Part shown: positions 1 to 6,503 of the stretch, one piece after another
Position numbering within the stretch: the stretch's first letter is position 1
Layout: each line of letters opens with the position of its first letter
From: an uncultured Armatimonadota bacterium
Lineage (GTDB): Bacteria; Armatimonadota; Fimbriimonadia; Fimbriimonadales; Fimbriimonadaceae
Assembly (NCBI GenBank): GCA_903833215.1
Contig: CAILEM010000041.1
Location: 1 to 33,457, forward strand
Length of the DNA: 33,457 nt
Reading direction: 5' to 3'
The notes under the pieces: model-generated
The model's database searches: none
What the model was told of the DNA's origin: nothing
What the model saw: only the letters and a program-made list of their open reading frames with translations
Made by a program: the position numbers and the translations under genes

Positions 1-61
1 CAAAAAACAAGCACGGATTCGGTACCGTTAACCAGCCGAGACAGTTACCGAAAAATAACTG

Positions 62-75
62 CGGGGAGAACCCCG
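62..75. other. Small GC hairpin in the 5' region
   Basis: CGGGG at 62-66 can pair with CCCCG at 71-75 around an AGAA tetraloop. No U-tract follows, so it is not a convincing intrinsic terminator. It lies upstream of the direct repeats and of the VOC gene. Its role is unknown. Bases 1-61 show nothing else that I recognise. Confidence 0.3.
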
Positions 76-130
76 TCGGTGCGATTCTTATGTGACGCTA
101 CAGATTGATTTCGGTGCGATTCTTACGTGA
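76..130. repeat. 20-base direct repeat pair
   Basis: Two 20-base copies, 76-95 and 111-130, differ at one position (T versus C at the 15th base) and start 35 bases apart. They lie directly upstream of the VOC-fold gene, and the second copy covers the possible GTG start at 127. This argues for a downstream ATG as the real start. They could be a paired protein-binding site or a small tandem duplication. Confidence 0.6.
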
Positions 131-156
131 GGCACTACGCGCCGATAATGCTTGGC

Positions 157-561
157 ATGGAATTCAAACCTGCTTCTGGGCAATTGGCTCACTTTTCAAT
201 CAACGTTGGTGACATGAACCGCGCTCAGGCATTCTATGGCGGAGTGTTCGCCTGGACATTCCAGGCGTACGGACCTCCAGGGTTCTTTATGATCGACATG
301 GCGGGAGCGGAAGTCAAGCCAATTGCTTGTCTCGGCTCCATTCAACTTCGGCGGGAATTGGTCCCAGGTGTCGTCTTGAACGGCTTTGAATGCACGATTG
401 CGGTTGCCGACATCGATTCAACAATCGAGGCGATCCAACGTCTTGGAGGAACCATCGTGATGGCGAAGTGTACGTTGCCAGCCATTGGACACCTAGCATT
501 CATTCAGGACCCGGAAGGGAACTTAGCGGGGGCAATGCAATACGACTCCAAGGCTGAGTAA
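157..561 (+). CDS. VOC-fold (glyoxalase/bleomycin-resistance-like) protein
   Basis: This 134-residue protein has the vicinal-oxygen-chelate pattern. A first beta-alpha-beta-beta-beta half begins with LAHFSINVGDMNRAQAFYGGVF, and a second half contains FECTIAVADIDSTIEAIQRLGG and ends with FIQDPEGNLAGAMQ. That length suits a single two-module VOC domain. Members bind a metal and act as lyases, dioxygenases or antibiotic-binding proteins, and the substrate cannot be read here. I chose the ATG at 157. A GTG at 127 would also be in frame, but it sits inside a direct repeat, and the family usually starts a few residues before the first strand. ATG 148 is a further option. No clear ribosome-binding site is visible. 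The protein is probably cytosolic, as there is no signal peptide. Confidence 0.8.
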   Translation: MEFKPASGQLAHFSINVGDMNRAQAFYGGVFAWTFQAYGPPGFFMIDMAGAEVKPIACLGSIQLRRELVPGVVLNGFECTIAVADIDSTIEAIQRLGGTIVMAKCTLPAIGHLAFIQDPEGNLAGAMQYDSKAE

Positions 562-620
562 AGGGATAGGTCAGTGCTGTTTGGCGAGAATCAACCACCG
601 GTGAGCTTAACACCAAAGGA

Positions 621-790
621 TAAACAGGTCCCTTCTCCGCTGACTTTGAAAAAAGGGAGAGGAACCGCTTCGCAAGTTCCAACATTCCCCCAGTGGTTTC
701 GGCAACCGGTGAAAGTCGGCCCCGGACGTCATTTGTGCGAACCTGAGGCCTCTCTAAGGATTGGGCGCGAAGGCCCTCAGATACCTTGTC
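621..790 (+). promoter_or_regulatory. Candidate cobalamin riboswitch
   Basis: The leader of the ABC gene carries pieces of the cobalamin aptamer in the right order. AGGTCCC (626-632) allows P3 pairing of 629-634 with 653-658. A GGGA follows, then a GGAAC/GTTCC hairpin (661-665 with 676-680) whose loop end reads GCAAGTTCC, then a CCCCCAGTGG stretch. GAGGCC (745-750) can pair with GGCC-TC (773-779, one bulge). A B12-box-like TCAGATACCT spans 777-786, and its ACCT can pair back to AGGT at 626-629. TCTCTAAG (751-758) is also perfectly complementary to CTTAGAGA (792-799), a plausible switching helix. Assignment is by eye and some consensus positions deviate. A covariance-model search against Rfam RF00174 would decide. 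The alternative is an unrelated structured leader. Confidence 0.48.
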
Positions 791-799
791 GCTTAGAGA

Positions 800-824
800 T
801 GGGGCGGTAAACTATTTCCTCCCA
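800..824 (+). promoter_or_regulatory. Hairpin just before the ABC start codon
   Basis: TGGGGCGG (800-807) can pair with CCTCCCA (818-824), with one bulged C and one G-U pair. The helix ends three bases before the ATG at 828. The 5' arm is purine-rich and could act as a ribosome-binding site that this helix hides. With the riboswitch-like segment just upstream, it is a candidate expression platform. This is an inference from base pairing only. Confidence 0.3.
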
Positions 825-827
825 CTG

Positions 828-2603
828 ATGCGAAGCTATTCCCGCACGCCTTTGACCGATGAGGACAAGCTAGTAAAGCTGTCTTTGCCCGGTATCACCC
901 GCCTTTTTCAGCTAGTTGCACCTTATAAGTGGCGACTACTCCTCGCGGGAGTCCTCACCATTTTTTCCAGCTCCATTACGTTATCGATGCCCTTAATCAC
1001 TCAGAGGGCGATTGATGTTGTGTCGAAGACTCAGGACATCGGGCAACTCGACCGCATGGTGTATGTGATTGCCGGCTTGATCCTGCTTTCGGCAGGATTT
1101 GGATACACGCAATACATGCTGGCAGCCTATTCGGGAAACCGAATCGTAATGGATCTGCGGGTGAAGTTGTTCGCTCACATCCAGCGTCTTCCCGTGGTGT
1201 TTTTCGATCGAAAGCGGTCGGGGGACCTCACATCACACCTATCCAACGATGTCGGGATGTTGCAGTCCACCCTTACGGAAGACATCGTGAAGTTGCCGGG
1301 CAACGTTGTCGTGCTCTTTGGTGGAATGGGTCTTGCGCTCTACGTCGACTGGGTTCTTACGGTTGTTGTGGTCGGAATTCTATCCGTAACAATGGCTGGC
1401 TTTGTTGTCTCTGGCCTCGCACTTCGTAAGTTGACCCGCAAGGGGCTCGACGCCCTTGCTGACGCAATGGGGTCTATGAGTGAAGCGATGGCCAACATCC
1501 GGTTGGTGAAGGCATTTGCCCGGGAACCGCACGAAGATAAGCGCGTGAACGAAAAGCTCGTCAAAGTCTTTGGTATCCAAATGCGTAGCGCGGTTTGGGA
1601 AGGCATGATGGGCACTGTTGCCGCAGCTGGTATGACGCTCGTAATTCTGGGCGTCTTCTGGTACGGGGGGCGCAGCGTTCTTGAAGGCCGTATCTCGGTT
1701 GGAAAACTTGTTGCCTTCGTGATGATCATCGTTTTCATTAGCGGCCCGATGGCGTCGCTGGCTTCGTTCTGGTCGCGGCTACAGCGTGCAGTTGGTGCCG
1801 CTGACCGACTGTTCGGAATTCTCGATGAACCTGCTGAGTCGGCAGACGCACCGGATGCGATTTCGTTCCCAATCGGACCTGGAGAAGTTGAACTTCACAA
1901 TCTTGAGTTCGAATATGTTGCAGAGACGCCTGTGTTGCGGAATCTCTCGCTGATTCTTCCCCCCGGAAAGGTAACTGCAATCGTTGGGCCGAGCGGCAGT
2001 GGAAAGACCACCCTTTCTGCGCTTCTTTACCGGTTCTATGAAGTGCAATCCGGTCAGATATCGATCGACGGTGTGCCGGTCCAGAAAATAAAGCGCACAT
2101 CCCTCAGGGAGCACGTCGGCATCGTTCCTCAAGACACGATCTTGTTTGATGGGACGATTCGTGAGAACATCCGCTACGGACGACTCGATGCTACAGACGC
2201 TGAGGTTGAGGCGGCGGCTAAGGCAGCCAATATCGAAGAGTTCGTCAAGGGCTTTAAGGATGGCTATGAGACGCAGATCGGAGAGCGGGGCATTACCCTG
2301 TCCGGTGGTCAAAGGCAACGGGTCGCGATCGCCAGAGTCATGCTTAAGGACCCTCGAATCCTCATTCTCGACGAGGCAACGTCTGCACTCGATACGATTT
2401 CTGAGTCCTTGGTGCGTGAAGCCCTTGACCGGTTGATGGAAGGTCGAACGACGATGGTCATTGCCCACCGACTTTCGACGGTCCAGACCGCCCACCAAAT
2501 CGCGGTTCTTTCGGAAGGGCAAATTGTGGAGCGGGGTAGTCACAACGAACTCCTTGGTCGTGGTGGCAAGTACGCAGAACTGTACGAATTCATTGGCGCA
2601 TAA
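828..2603 (+). CDS. ABC transporter, fused membrane and ATPase domains (exporter type)
   Basis: This 591-residue half-transporter has an N-terminal type I exporter membrane domain (about residues 20-310, six expected helices) followed by an ABC ATPase. Visible motifs are Walker A GPSGSGKTT near residue 387, signature LSGGQRQRVAIAR near 491, Walker B ILILDEATSALD near 511 and the switch histidine in AHRLSTV near 546. Size and layout match MsbA/BmrA-like proteins, which work as dimers in the inner membrane and export lipids or drugs. The substrate is unknown. A TTG at 786 would extend the frame by 14 residues, but those codons overlap the riboswitch-like leader, so I prefer ATG 828. The FAH gene follows 7 bases after the stop, so the two are probably cotranscribed. 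If the leader is a real cobalamin riboswitch, a B12-linked cargo should be considered. Confidence 0.93.
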   Translation: MRSYSRTPLTDEDKLVKLSLPGITRLFQLVAPYKWRLLLAGVLTIFSSSITLSMPLITQRAIDVVSKTQDIGQLDRMVYVIAGLILLSAGFGYTQYMLAAYSGNRIVMDLRVKLFAHIQRLPVVFFDRKRSGDLTSHLSNDVGMLQSTLTEDIVKLPGNVVVLFGGMGLALYVDWVLTVVVVGILSVTMAGFVVSGLALRKLTRKGLDALADAMGSMSEAMANIRLVKAFAREPHEDKRVNEKLVKVFGIQMRSAVWEGMMGTVAAAGMTLVILGVFWYGGRSVLEGRISVGKLVAFVMIIVFISGPMASLASFWSRLQRAVGAADRLFGILDEPAESADAPDAISFPIGPGEVELHNLEFEYVAETPVLRNLSLILPPGKVTAIVGPSGSGKTTLSALLYRFYEVQSGQISIDGVPVQKIKRTSLREHVGIVPQDTILFDGTIRENIRYGRLDATDAEVEAAAKAANIEEFVKGFKDGYETQIGERGITLSGGQRQRVAIARVMLKDPRILILDEATSALDTISESLVREALDRLMEGRTTMVIAHRLSTVQTAHQIAVLSEGQIVERGSHNELLGRGGKYAELYEFIGA

Positions 2604-2610
2604 TCGGTCC

Positions 2611-3213
2611 ATGAAGATCTTTGCCATCGGCCGCAATTACGCAGAACATGCCAAGGAGCTTGGCAACGAGGTCCCATCCGAGCCGGTGATCTTTATGAAG
2701 CCCGATACGGCGCTCCTTGAACTCGGCGATGATTTTCGCTACCCGGAGTTCAGTCAAGAAATTCACTACGAACTGGAAGTGGTACTCCATGTGAGCAAGC
2801 ATGGTCGCAACATTTCCAGAGAGAGCGCGAGGGAATATTTTGACGCAGTCACGGTTGGCATTGACTTCACCGCACGCGACTTGCAGGCCAAGTGCAAGGC
2901 AAAAGGGCTGCCCTGGGAGATCTCGAAATCCTTCGATGGCTCAGCCGCGGTTGGACAGTTCGTTCAAGTGCCAGAGTCACCCGAATATGACTTCACGCTG
3001 TTGAAGAACGGGACGTTATGTCAGGCGGGCAACACTCGCGACATGCTCAATGACTGCGAAAGCCTTATTCATGCCATCTCACGCTATTTCACTCTCAACC
3101 CAGGAGATTTGATCTTCACGGGTACCCCCAGTGGGGTTGGTCCTGTTGCTGTCGGCGATGTTTTTGAAGGATTCCTGGCGGATCAGAGTTTGCTCAAATG
3201 CGCGATCCTGTGA
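2611..3213 (+). CDS. Fumarylacetoacetate hydrolase (FAH) family protein
   Basis: The protein has 200 residues with the FAH/acylpyruvase fold: IGRNYAEHAKELGN and PVIFMKPDTALL near the N-terminus, the metal-ligand segment EIHYELEVVLHV (Glu-x-Glu pattern), VGIDFTARDLQAK, PWEISKSFDGSAAVG, and the C-terminal LIFTGTPSGVGPVAVGD. These are the hallmarks of YcgM/FAHD1-type enzymes, which cleave C-C bonds in acylpyruvates or decarboxylate oxaloacetate with Mg2+ or Mn2+. The natural substrate is not evident. The length is slightly below E. coli YcgM. The open frame continues upstream into the ABC gene, but ATG 2611, 7 bases after the ABC stop, begins the family's conserved N-terminus (MKIFAIGRNY). This spacing suggests translational coupling. 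It converges with the YciI gene, with only 9 bases between the stops. Confidence 0.92.
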   Translation: MKIFAIGRNYAEHAKELGNEVPSEPVIFMKPDTALLELGDDFRYPEFSQEIHYELEVVLHVSKHGRNISRESAREYFDAVTVGIDFTARDLQAKCKAKGLPWEISKSFDGSAAVGQFVQVPESPEYDFTLLKNGTLCQAGNTRDMLNDCESLIHAISRYFTLNPGDLIFTGTPSGVGPVAVGDVFEGFLADQSLLKCAIL

Positions 3214-3222
3214 AGGACGTGT

Positions 3223-3561
3223 TTAGTCATATTCGGCTGCAGCTCGAAGTTCGATGTCTCCACCGTAGGAAAGGCATGGGCATTGCTTTGCAATTCCTGT
3301 GGCCTCAGCAAGGCTCTCGGCTGTGAAGATATAGTAGCCGCCCACCATTTCTTTGGTCTCGACAAAGGGACCGTCGGTGATGACTCCGTCCTCAGTGGTA
3401 ATGAGTGCGCCCGCTTTGGACAGGCCCTCGGCATCGACTAAACGCCCTTCGTCACGCAGTCTGCCCGCCCAGTTGCGATACTGGATCATGGTTGATTGCA
3501 TTTGCTCAGGTGAAAGCTCATCCCACTTTCCCTCTCCTTTGATCAACAAGATGAATTTCAT
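3223..3561 (-). CDS. YciI-family (DGPF-type) protein
   Basis: This 112-residue protein starts MKFILLIKGEGKWDELSPEQM and carries the family motif DGPFVETKEMVGGYYIF at about residues 63-79. That matches the YCII-related ferredoxin-like fold common in actinobacteria and soil bacteria. It is often encoded beside ECF sigma factors, but none is seen here. The function is unknown; some relatives have weak dehydrochlorinase-like roles. AAGGAGA lies 8 bases before ATG 3561, which fixes the start. The usual final ...GxIEvRP is altered to GGDIELRAAAEYD. The gene faces the FAH gene tail to tail. Upstream it is separated from the S53 gene by the terminator at 3614-3645. Confidence 0.88.
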   Translation of the reverse strand: MKFILLIKGEGKWDELSPEQMQSTMIQYRNWAGRLRDEGRLVDAEGLSKAGALITTEDGVITDGPFVETKEMVGGYYIFTAESLAEATGIAKQCPCLSYGGDIELRAAAEYD

Positions 3562-3613
3562 AGTCGTTCTCCTTTGGTGCCTTGCGGAATATCTCAGAAA
3601 GTAGTCGAAAAAG

Positions 3614-3645
3614 AACCGCCGAAATCGACATCGATTTCGGCGGTT
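3614..3645 (-). terminator. Strong intrinsic terminator of the S53/propeller transcript
   Basis: A perfect 15-base inverted repeat (3614-3628 with 3631-3645) is followed on the minus strand by CTTTTT, 25 bases after the stop of the 935-aa sedolisin gene. The plus strand also has a T-rich flank (TTTTTAACTTTTTTT counting stem and tail), so it could work both ways. No plus-strand gene ends here, so its job is to stop the minus-strand transcript before the YciI gene. Confidence 0.9.
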
Positions 3646-3669
3646 TTTAACTTTTTTTAGTTTAGTGGC

Positions 3670-4809
3670 CTAAGGTGTCAAGGTCAGGGTTGCTTGCTTG
3701 CTTACTTGGCCAAACATCGCCCCAATCGTAAATGCCGTCTTGGTAGAGACTCCGCGGTGGGTTACCTTGAAGGTCGTTGTGAGCTTGCCGGCAGGAATGG
3801 TGACGGTCGAGGGCACGCCAACCAAGTCCGCATTGGAACTGGATAGGGAGATCACAAGTCCGCCGATGGGAGCAACTGAGCCAATGGTCACTGTGCCAGT
3901 TACTACCGTCGCAGCCGATCCCTTGACCGAGACCGGAGCCACTTTGACAGCCGTCAAGACTGGAGGCAGAAGCGAGAAGGTGCTTGCCGCCGACGAGTTA
4001 GCAAAAGCAGCGGAGATCTTTACCACTGACTCTGATACGACTGCCTTTGTGGTTACGGAGAACTTGCCAGTCAGTGCACCTCCAGCAATTTTTACTGTCG
4101 CAGGGATGGTTGCGATCGAAGAGCTGGAGTTTGTGAGAGTGATCGTTGCTCCTGTCGCGGATGCCGCTCCAGTAAGGGTGACGATACCGGAAACAGCGGT
4201 TTTGCCTCCAATGGCGCTCGCTGGAGTGAATGTCAACAACGCAATTGTAGGTGGATTAATAACCAGCGTGCTGTAAACGGTTGCGGTACCAATTTGGGCG
4301 GAAAGAGTCGCCGGCGTCTGGCTGGAAACCGCCTTTGTCGTAACCTTGAACGTCGTCGATGTCGAACCGGCCGGGATCGTTACCGTCGCGGGAACTGTCG
4401 CGCTGGTTGTACTGGATAGCAGTTTTGCAACGGCTCCACCCGCGGGGGCAGGGCCATTGAGTGCAACGGTAGCCGTTGAAGCAACGCCACCAGCCACCGT
4501 ACCCGGTTGCAGGGTGAAGCTTGATAACACCGATGGATTGATTGCCATCGTCGTCGTGACTGAAATCCCTTTCGCCGCGGCGGTGATCGTTGCAGAAACT
4601 TGGCTTGTCTGGGTTTTGGTTGTGACACTAAATGTCGTAGTGGCTTTGCCCGCATCAATGGTGACCGTGGCCGGAACCACGACGGCAGCGCTGTTGGACT
4701 TAAGGGTGACCGTAAAGCCACCGACAGGAGCTGACGAAGTTAGGTTGATAGTTCCGACTGCATTGGTTCCACCTACGAGAGACTGTGGTTGTACTGAAAT
4801 ATTTGACAG
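3670..4809 (-). repeat. Ig-like repeat tract, about 4 units of ~94 codons
   Basis: In-frame ~282-base units encode a pattern of P-x-S/T-V-x-G-G, then GTVTL, AP-x-GG, SS, PATVTI-x-AGK/S, and a closing xLTINP-like strand. Unit starts are VLSNISVQPQS, VLSSFTLQPGT, TIALLTFTPAS and VLTAVKVAPVS. The units are diverged at DNA level. The final unit carries an insertion (VKGSAATVVTGTVT) and a THRGV segment also found in the last unit of the neighbouring propeller protein. Confidence 0.85.
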
Positions 4810-6477
4810 CACGGCTGTGTCTAGAACTTTCGAGACCAGTCCCGAAAAGATCATTGGCCCCCATCCGGTAACTGTGTCCCAACCTGCCGTGGCCTTCGAA
4901 GACGCACCGCTAGGCAATGTGCCATTTGAGCCTGCGGTGATATCGAAGAAGACATTCGAATCGCCATTAAGGGAGTAGATGAGATCTTGGATTCGCCCAA
5001 ACCGTCTGTTGCCATTGGAGTCCTTGGGAAGTCCCCCGCTGGCAATAATCTGCTGCTCGGCATCGGCTAATGCGCCTGCCATCGCGGGGGCCGCACAACT
5101 CGTTCCGCCCCAACCCTGGAGTTGCCCCTGGACATAGATCGGGTATCCCGTCCCTGGATCAGCGTCAAGGCTCACGTCGGGAAACAGTCGGTAAGGGTTT
5201 CCAGTTGGAACTCCGGTTCCCTTTTGGTAGCTCGGGTGAATATTGAATGGATCTTGGCTTGGGAACCATCCTCCTCCGCTGCCGGTCCAACCCGTCTCGA
5301 GTGTTCTGTTCCCGAGATTATCAACCGAAACGGTGGTCCCCCCAACGATGCAGACTTCTGGATCGATATCAGAATAAGGCGCTTGCTTCTGTGAGTCCGT
5401 TCCGGTATCTCCAGATGCGGCGAGGTAGGTGATGCCCTGCGCATTCATCGCGAGGTGAAGATTGTGAGCCGCAAGATAGAATGAGGCTCCCCCCATCCAC
5501 CCATAGCTCTCCGAAACGATGTCAGCAAGGTTATCTTGTGATTCGTGGGTAAGTACCGAGATCAAATCTCCAGTGCCCGCATTGTCGTAGATAACGAGGT
5601 TACATAGAGGTGCGACTGCCAAAACGCACTGGATGTCGATATCCCCTTCGGGATCCTCGGTGGCAGTGTTGCCATTGGCTCCGCCAATCGACTTAACTGT
5701 GATGTTTGTACCCACTCCCCCTGCTGGCGTGGGCAGCCCGAAATGTGAATATTCCAGGGCAACATTCGAGAGGCGATAACCAACGAAATTGGATATCGCT
5801 ACGGTTCGCCCTTGGCCTCTGAAGTTGGCATTGTATCCCGCAGCGATGCTATACAACGTTCGAAGCTGAGAGGGCGTTAGTTGGTAGCGACTCTGTGGCT
5901 GTGTAAAGTCCTCAAGGCCGCCAATGTGAAATACGCATCCTCGCAAGGTCGACGGCAAATTAGGTGGCGCTGTGAATGAAAAGCGTCTGGGGCCAATCGA
6001 GAGCCCCCGATTGAGTGGCAAGTACTCTGTGATCGAAGTGTTGAATGCGGCCTGGGCTTGGGCGACAGTTGCATCGGCCAATACCGAGAGGTGATTGTCC
6101 CCAACCAGTCGAACGTTGATGCCGTGTGACTTCAGGTAGTTGGTGACTTGATTGATCGTGGCTTGGCTAGGGCCGTAGCGAGTACCAATCTCTTTCGGCG
6201 TGAGGAAGTGTCGATAGTTAGGGTTTTTTGGATCGGAGACCGAATTGACGAATGCTTGCATCCCTTCTGGATTTCGGTAGGGAAGGGATAGGGAAATGTG
6301 CAAAACGTCGGTAAGGGGTTTCGGGCCCATCGGCAATGCACTCATCGAACCCCGCGGCGGCTCCATAGGAACTTGAGCCCAGCTTGGGTGTTCCCCTTGC
6401 GCGAGCGTTAGCGCGGAAAGGCTAATCAGGGCGGTCACTGTGATCGCGCTTAGGAGCTTCAGTCTTGATTTGTTCAT
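3670..6477 (-). CDS. S53 sedolisin peptidase with four Ig-like repeats
   Basis: This is a secreted serine-carboxyl peptidase of 935 residues. Residues 1-27 form a signal peptide ending TLAQG. A pro-kumamolisin activation domain follows (about 40-190; NPNYRHFLTPKEIGTRYGPS). The S53 catalytic domain (about 200-555) has Glu277 and Asp281 in PEGDIDIQ, the oxyanion Asp357 in AASGDTG, the nucleophile Ser460 in GGTSCAAP, and the calcium-site region FFDIT (Asp512) and GWDTVTGWG. All catalytic residues are present, so the enzyme should be active, probably at acid pH. From about residue 557 four ~94-aa Ig-like repeats run to the last residue. The propeller gene lies 26 bases upstream on the same strand, so the two are likely cotranscribed; a terminator follows. 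ATG 6477 has no obvious Shine-Dalgarno site. Confidence 0.93.
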   Translation of the reverse strand: MNKSRLKLLSAITVTALISLSALTLAQGEHPSWAQVPMEPPRGSMSALPMGPKPLTDVLHISLSLPYRNPEGMQAFVNSVSDPKNPNYRHFLTPKEIGTRYGPSQATINQVTNYLKSHGINVRLVGDNHLSVLADATVAQAQAAFNTSITEYLPLNRGLSIGPRRFSFTAPPNLPSTLRGCVFHIGGLEDFTQPQSRYQLTPSQLRTLYSIAAGYNANFRGQGRTVAISNFVGYRLSNVALEYSHFGLPTPAGGVGTNITVKSIGGANGNTATEDPEGDIDIQCVLAVAPLCNLVIYDNAGTGDLISVLTHESQDNLADIVSESYGWMGGASFYLAAHNLHLAMNAQGITYLAASGDTGTDSQKQAPYSDIDPEVCIVGGTTVSVDNLGNRTLETGWTGSGGGWFPSQDPFNIHPSYQKGTGVPTGNPYRLFPDVSLDADPGTGYPIYVQGQLQGWGGTSCAAPAMAGALADAEQQIIASGGLPKDSNGNRRFGRIQDLIYSLNGDSNVFFDITAGSNGTLPSGASSKATAGWDTVTGWGPMIFSGLVSKVLDTAVLSNISVQPQSLVGGTNAVGTINLTSSAPVGGFTVTLKSNSAAVVVPATVTIDAGKATTTFSVTTKTQTSQVSATITAAAKGISVTTTMAINPSVLSSFTLQPGTVAGGVASTATVALNGPAPAGGAVAKLLSSTTSATVPATVTIPAGSTSTTFKVTTKAVSSQTPATLSAQIGTATVYSTLVINPPTIALLTFTPASAIGGKTAVSGIVTLTGAASATGATITLTNSSSSIATIPATVKIAGGALTGKFSVTTKAVVSESVVKISAAFANSSAASTFSLLPPVLTAVKVAPVSVKGSAATVVTGTVTIGSVAPIGGLVISLSSSNADLVGVPSTVTIPAGKLTTTFKVTHRGVSTKTAFTIGAMFGQVSKQATLTLTP

Positions 6478-6503
6478 AGGATTCTTGCCGAGGGATTCAG
6501 TCT

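Noticed and set aside
711-735. A GGTGAAAGTC segment (709-718) as the cobalamin aptamer's P5 loop
   Set aside because: It looks like the consensus, but using it leaves no GGGAA in place and too little sequence for the remaining elements. The 653-680 segment fits the order better, so I used that one.
574-810. 78-codon ORF ahead of the ABC gene
   Set aside because: It runs through the structured leader, has no recognisable protein features, and its composition fits RNA structure better.
2461-2610. N-terminal extension of the FAH-family protein into the ABC gene
   Set aside because: The extra 50 codons overlap the ABC ATPase 3' end in another frame, and the conserved FAH N-terminus begins at ATG 2611.
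1779-2636. 285-codon minus-strand ORF
   Set aside because: Antisense to the ABC ATPase domain, with no recognisable motifs; the plus-strand gene has all ABC signatures.
3698-4978. Plus-strand ORFs of 192 and 210 codons opposite the 935-aa sedolisin
   Set aside because: Antisense to the repeats and the end of a clear S53 catalytic domain; no family resemblance.
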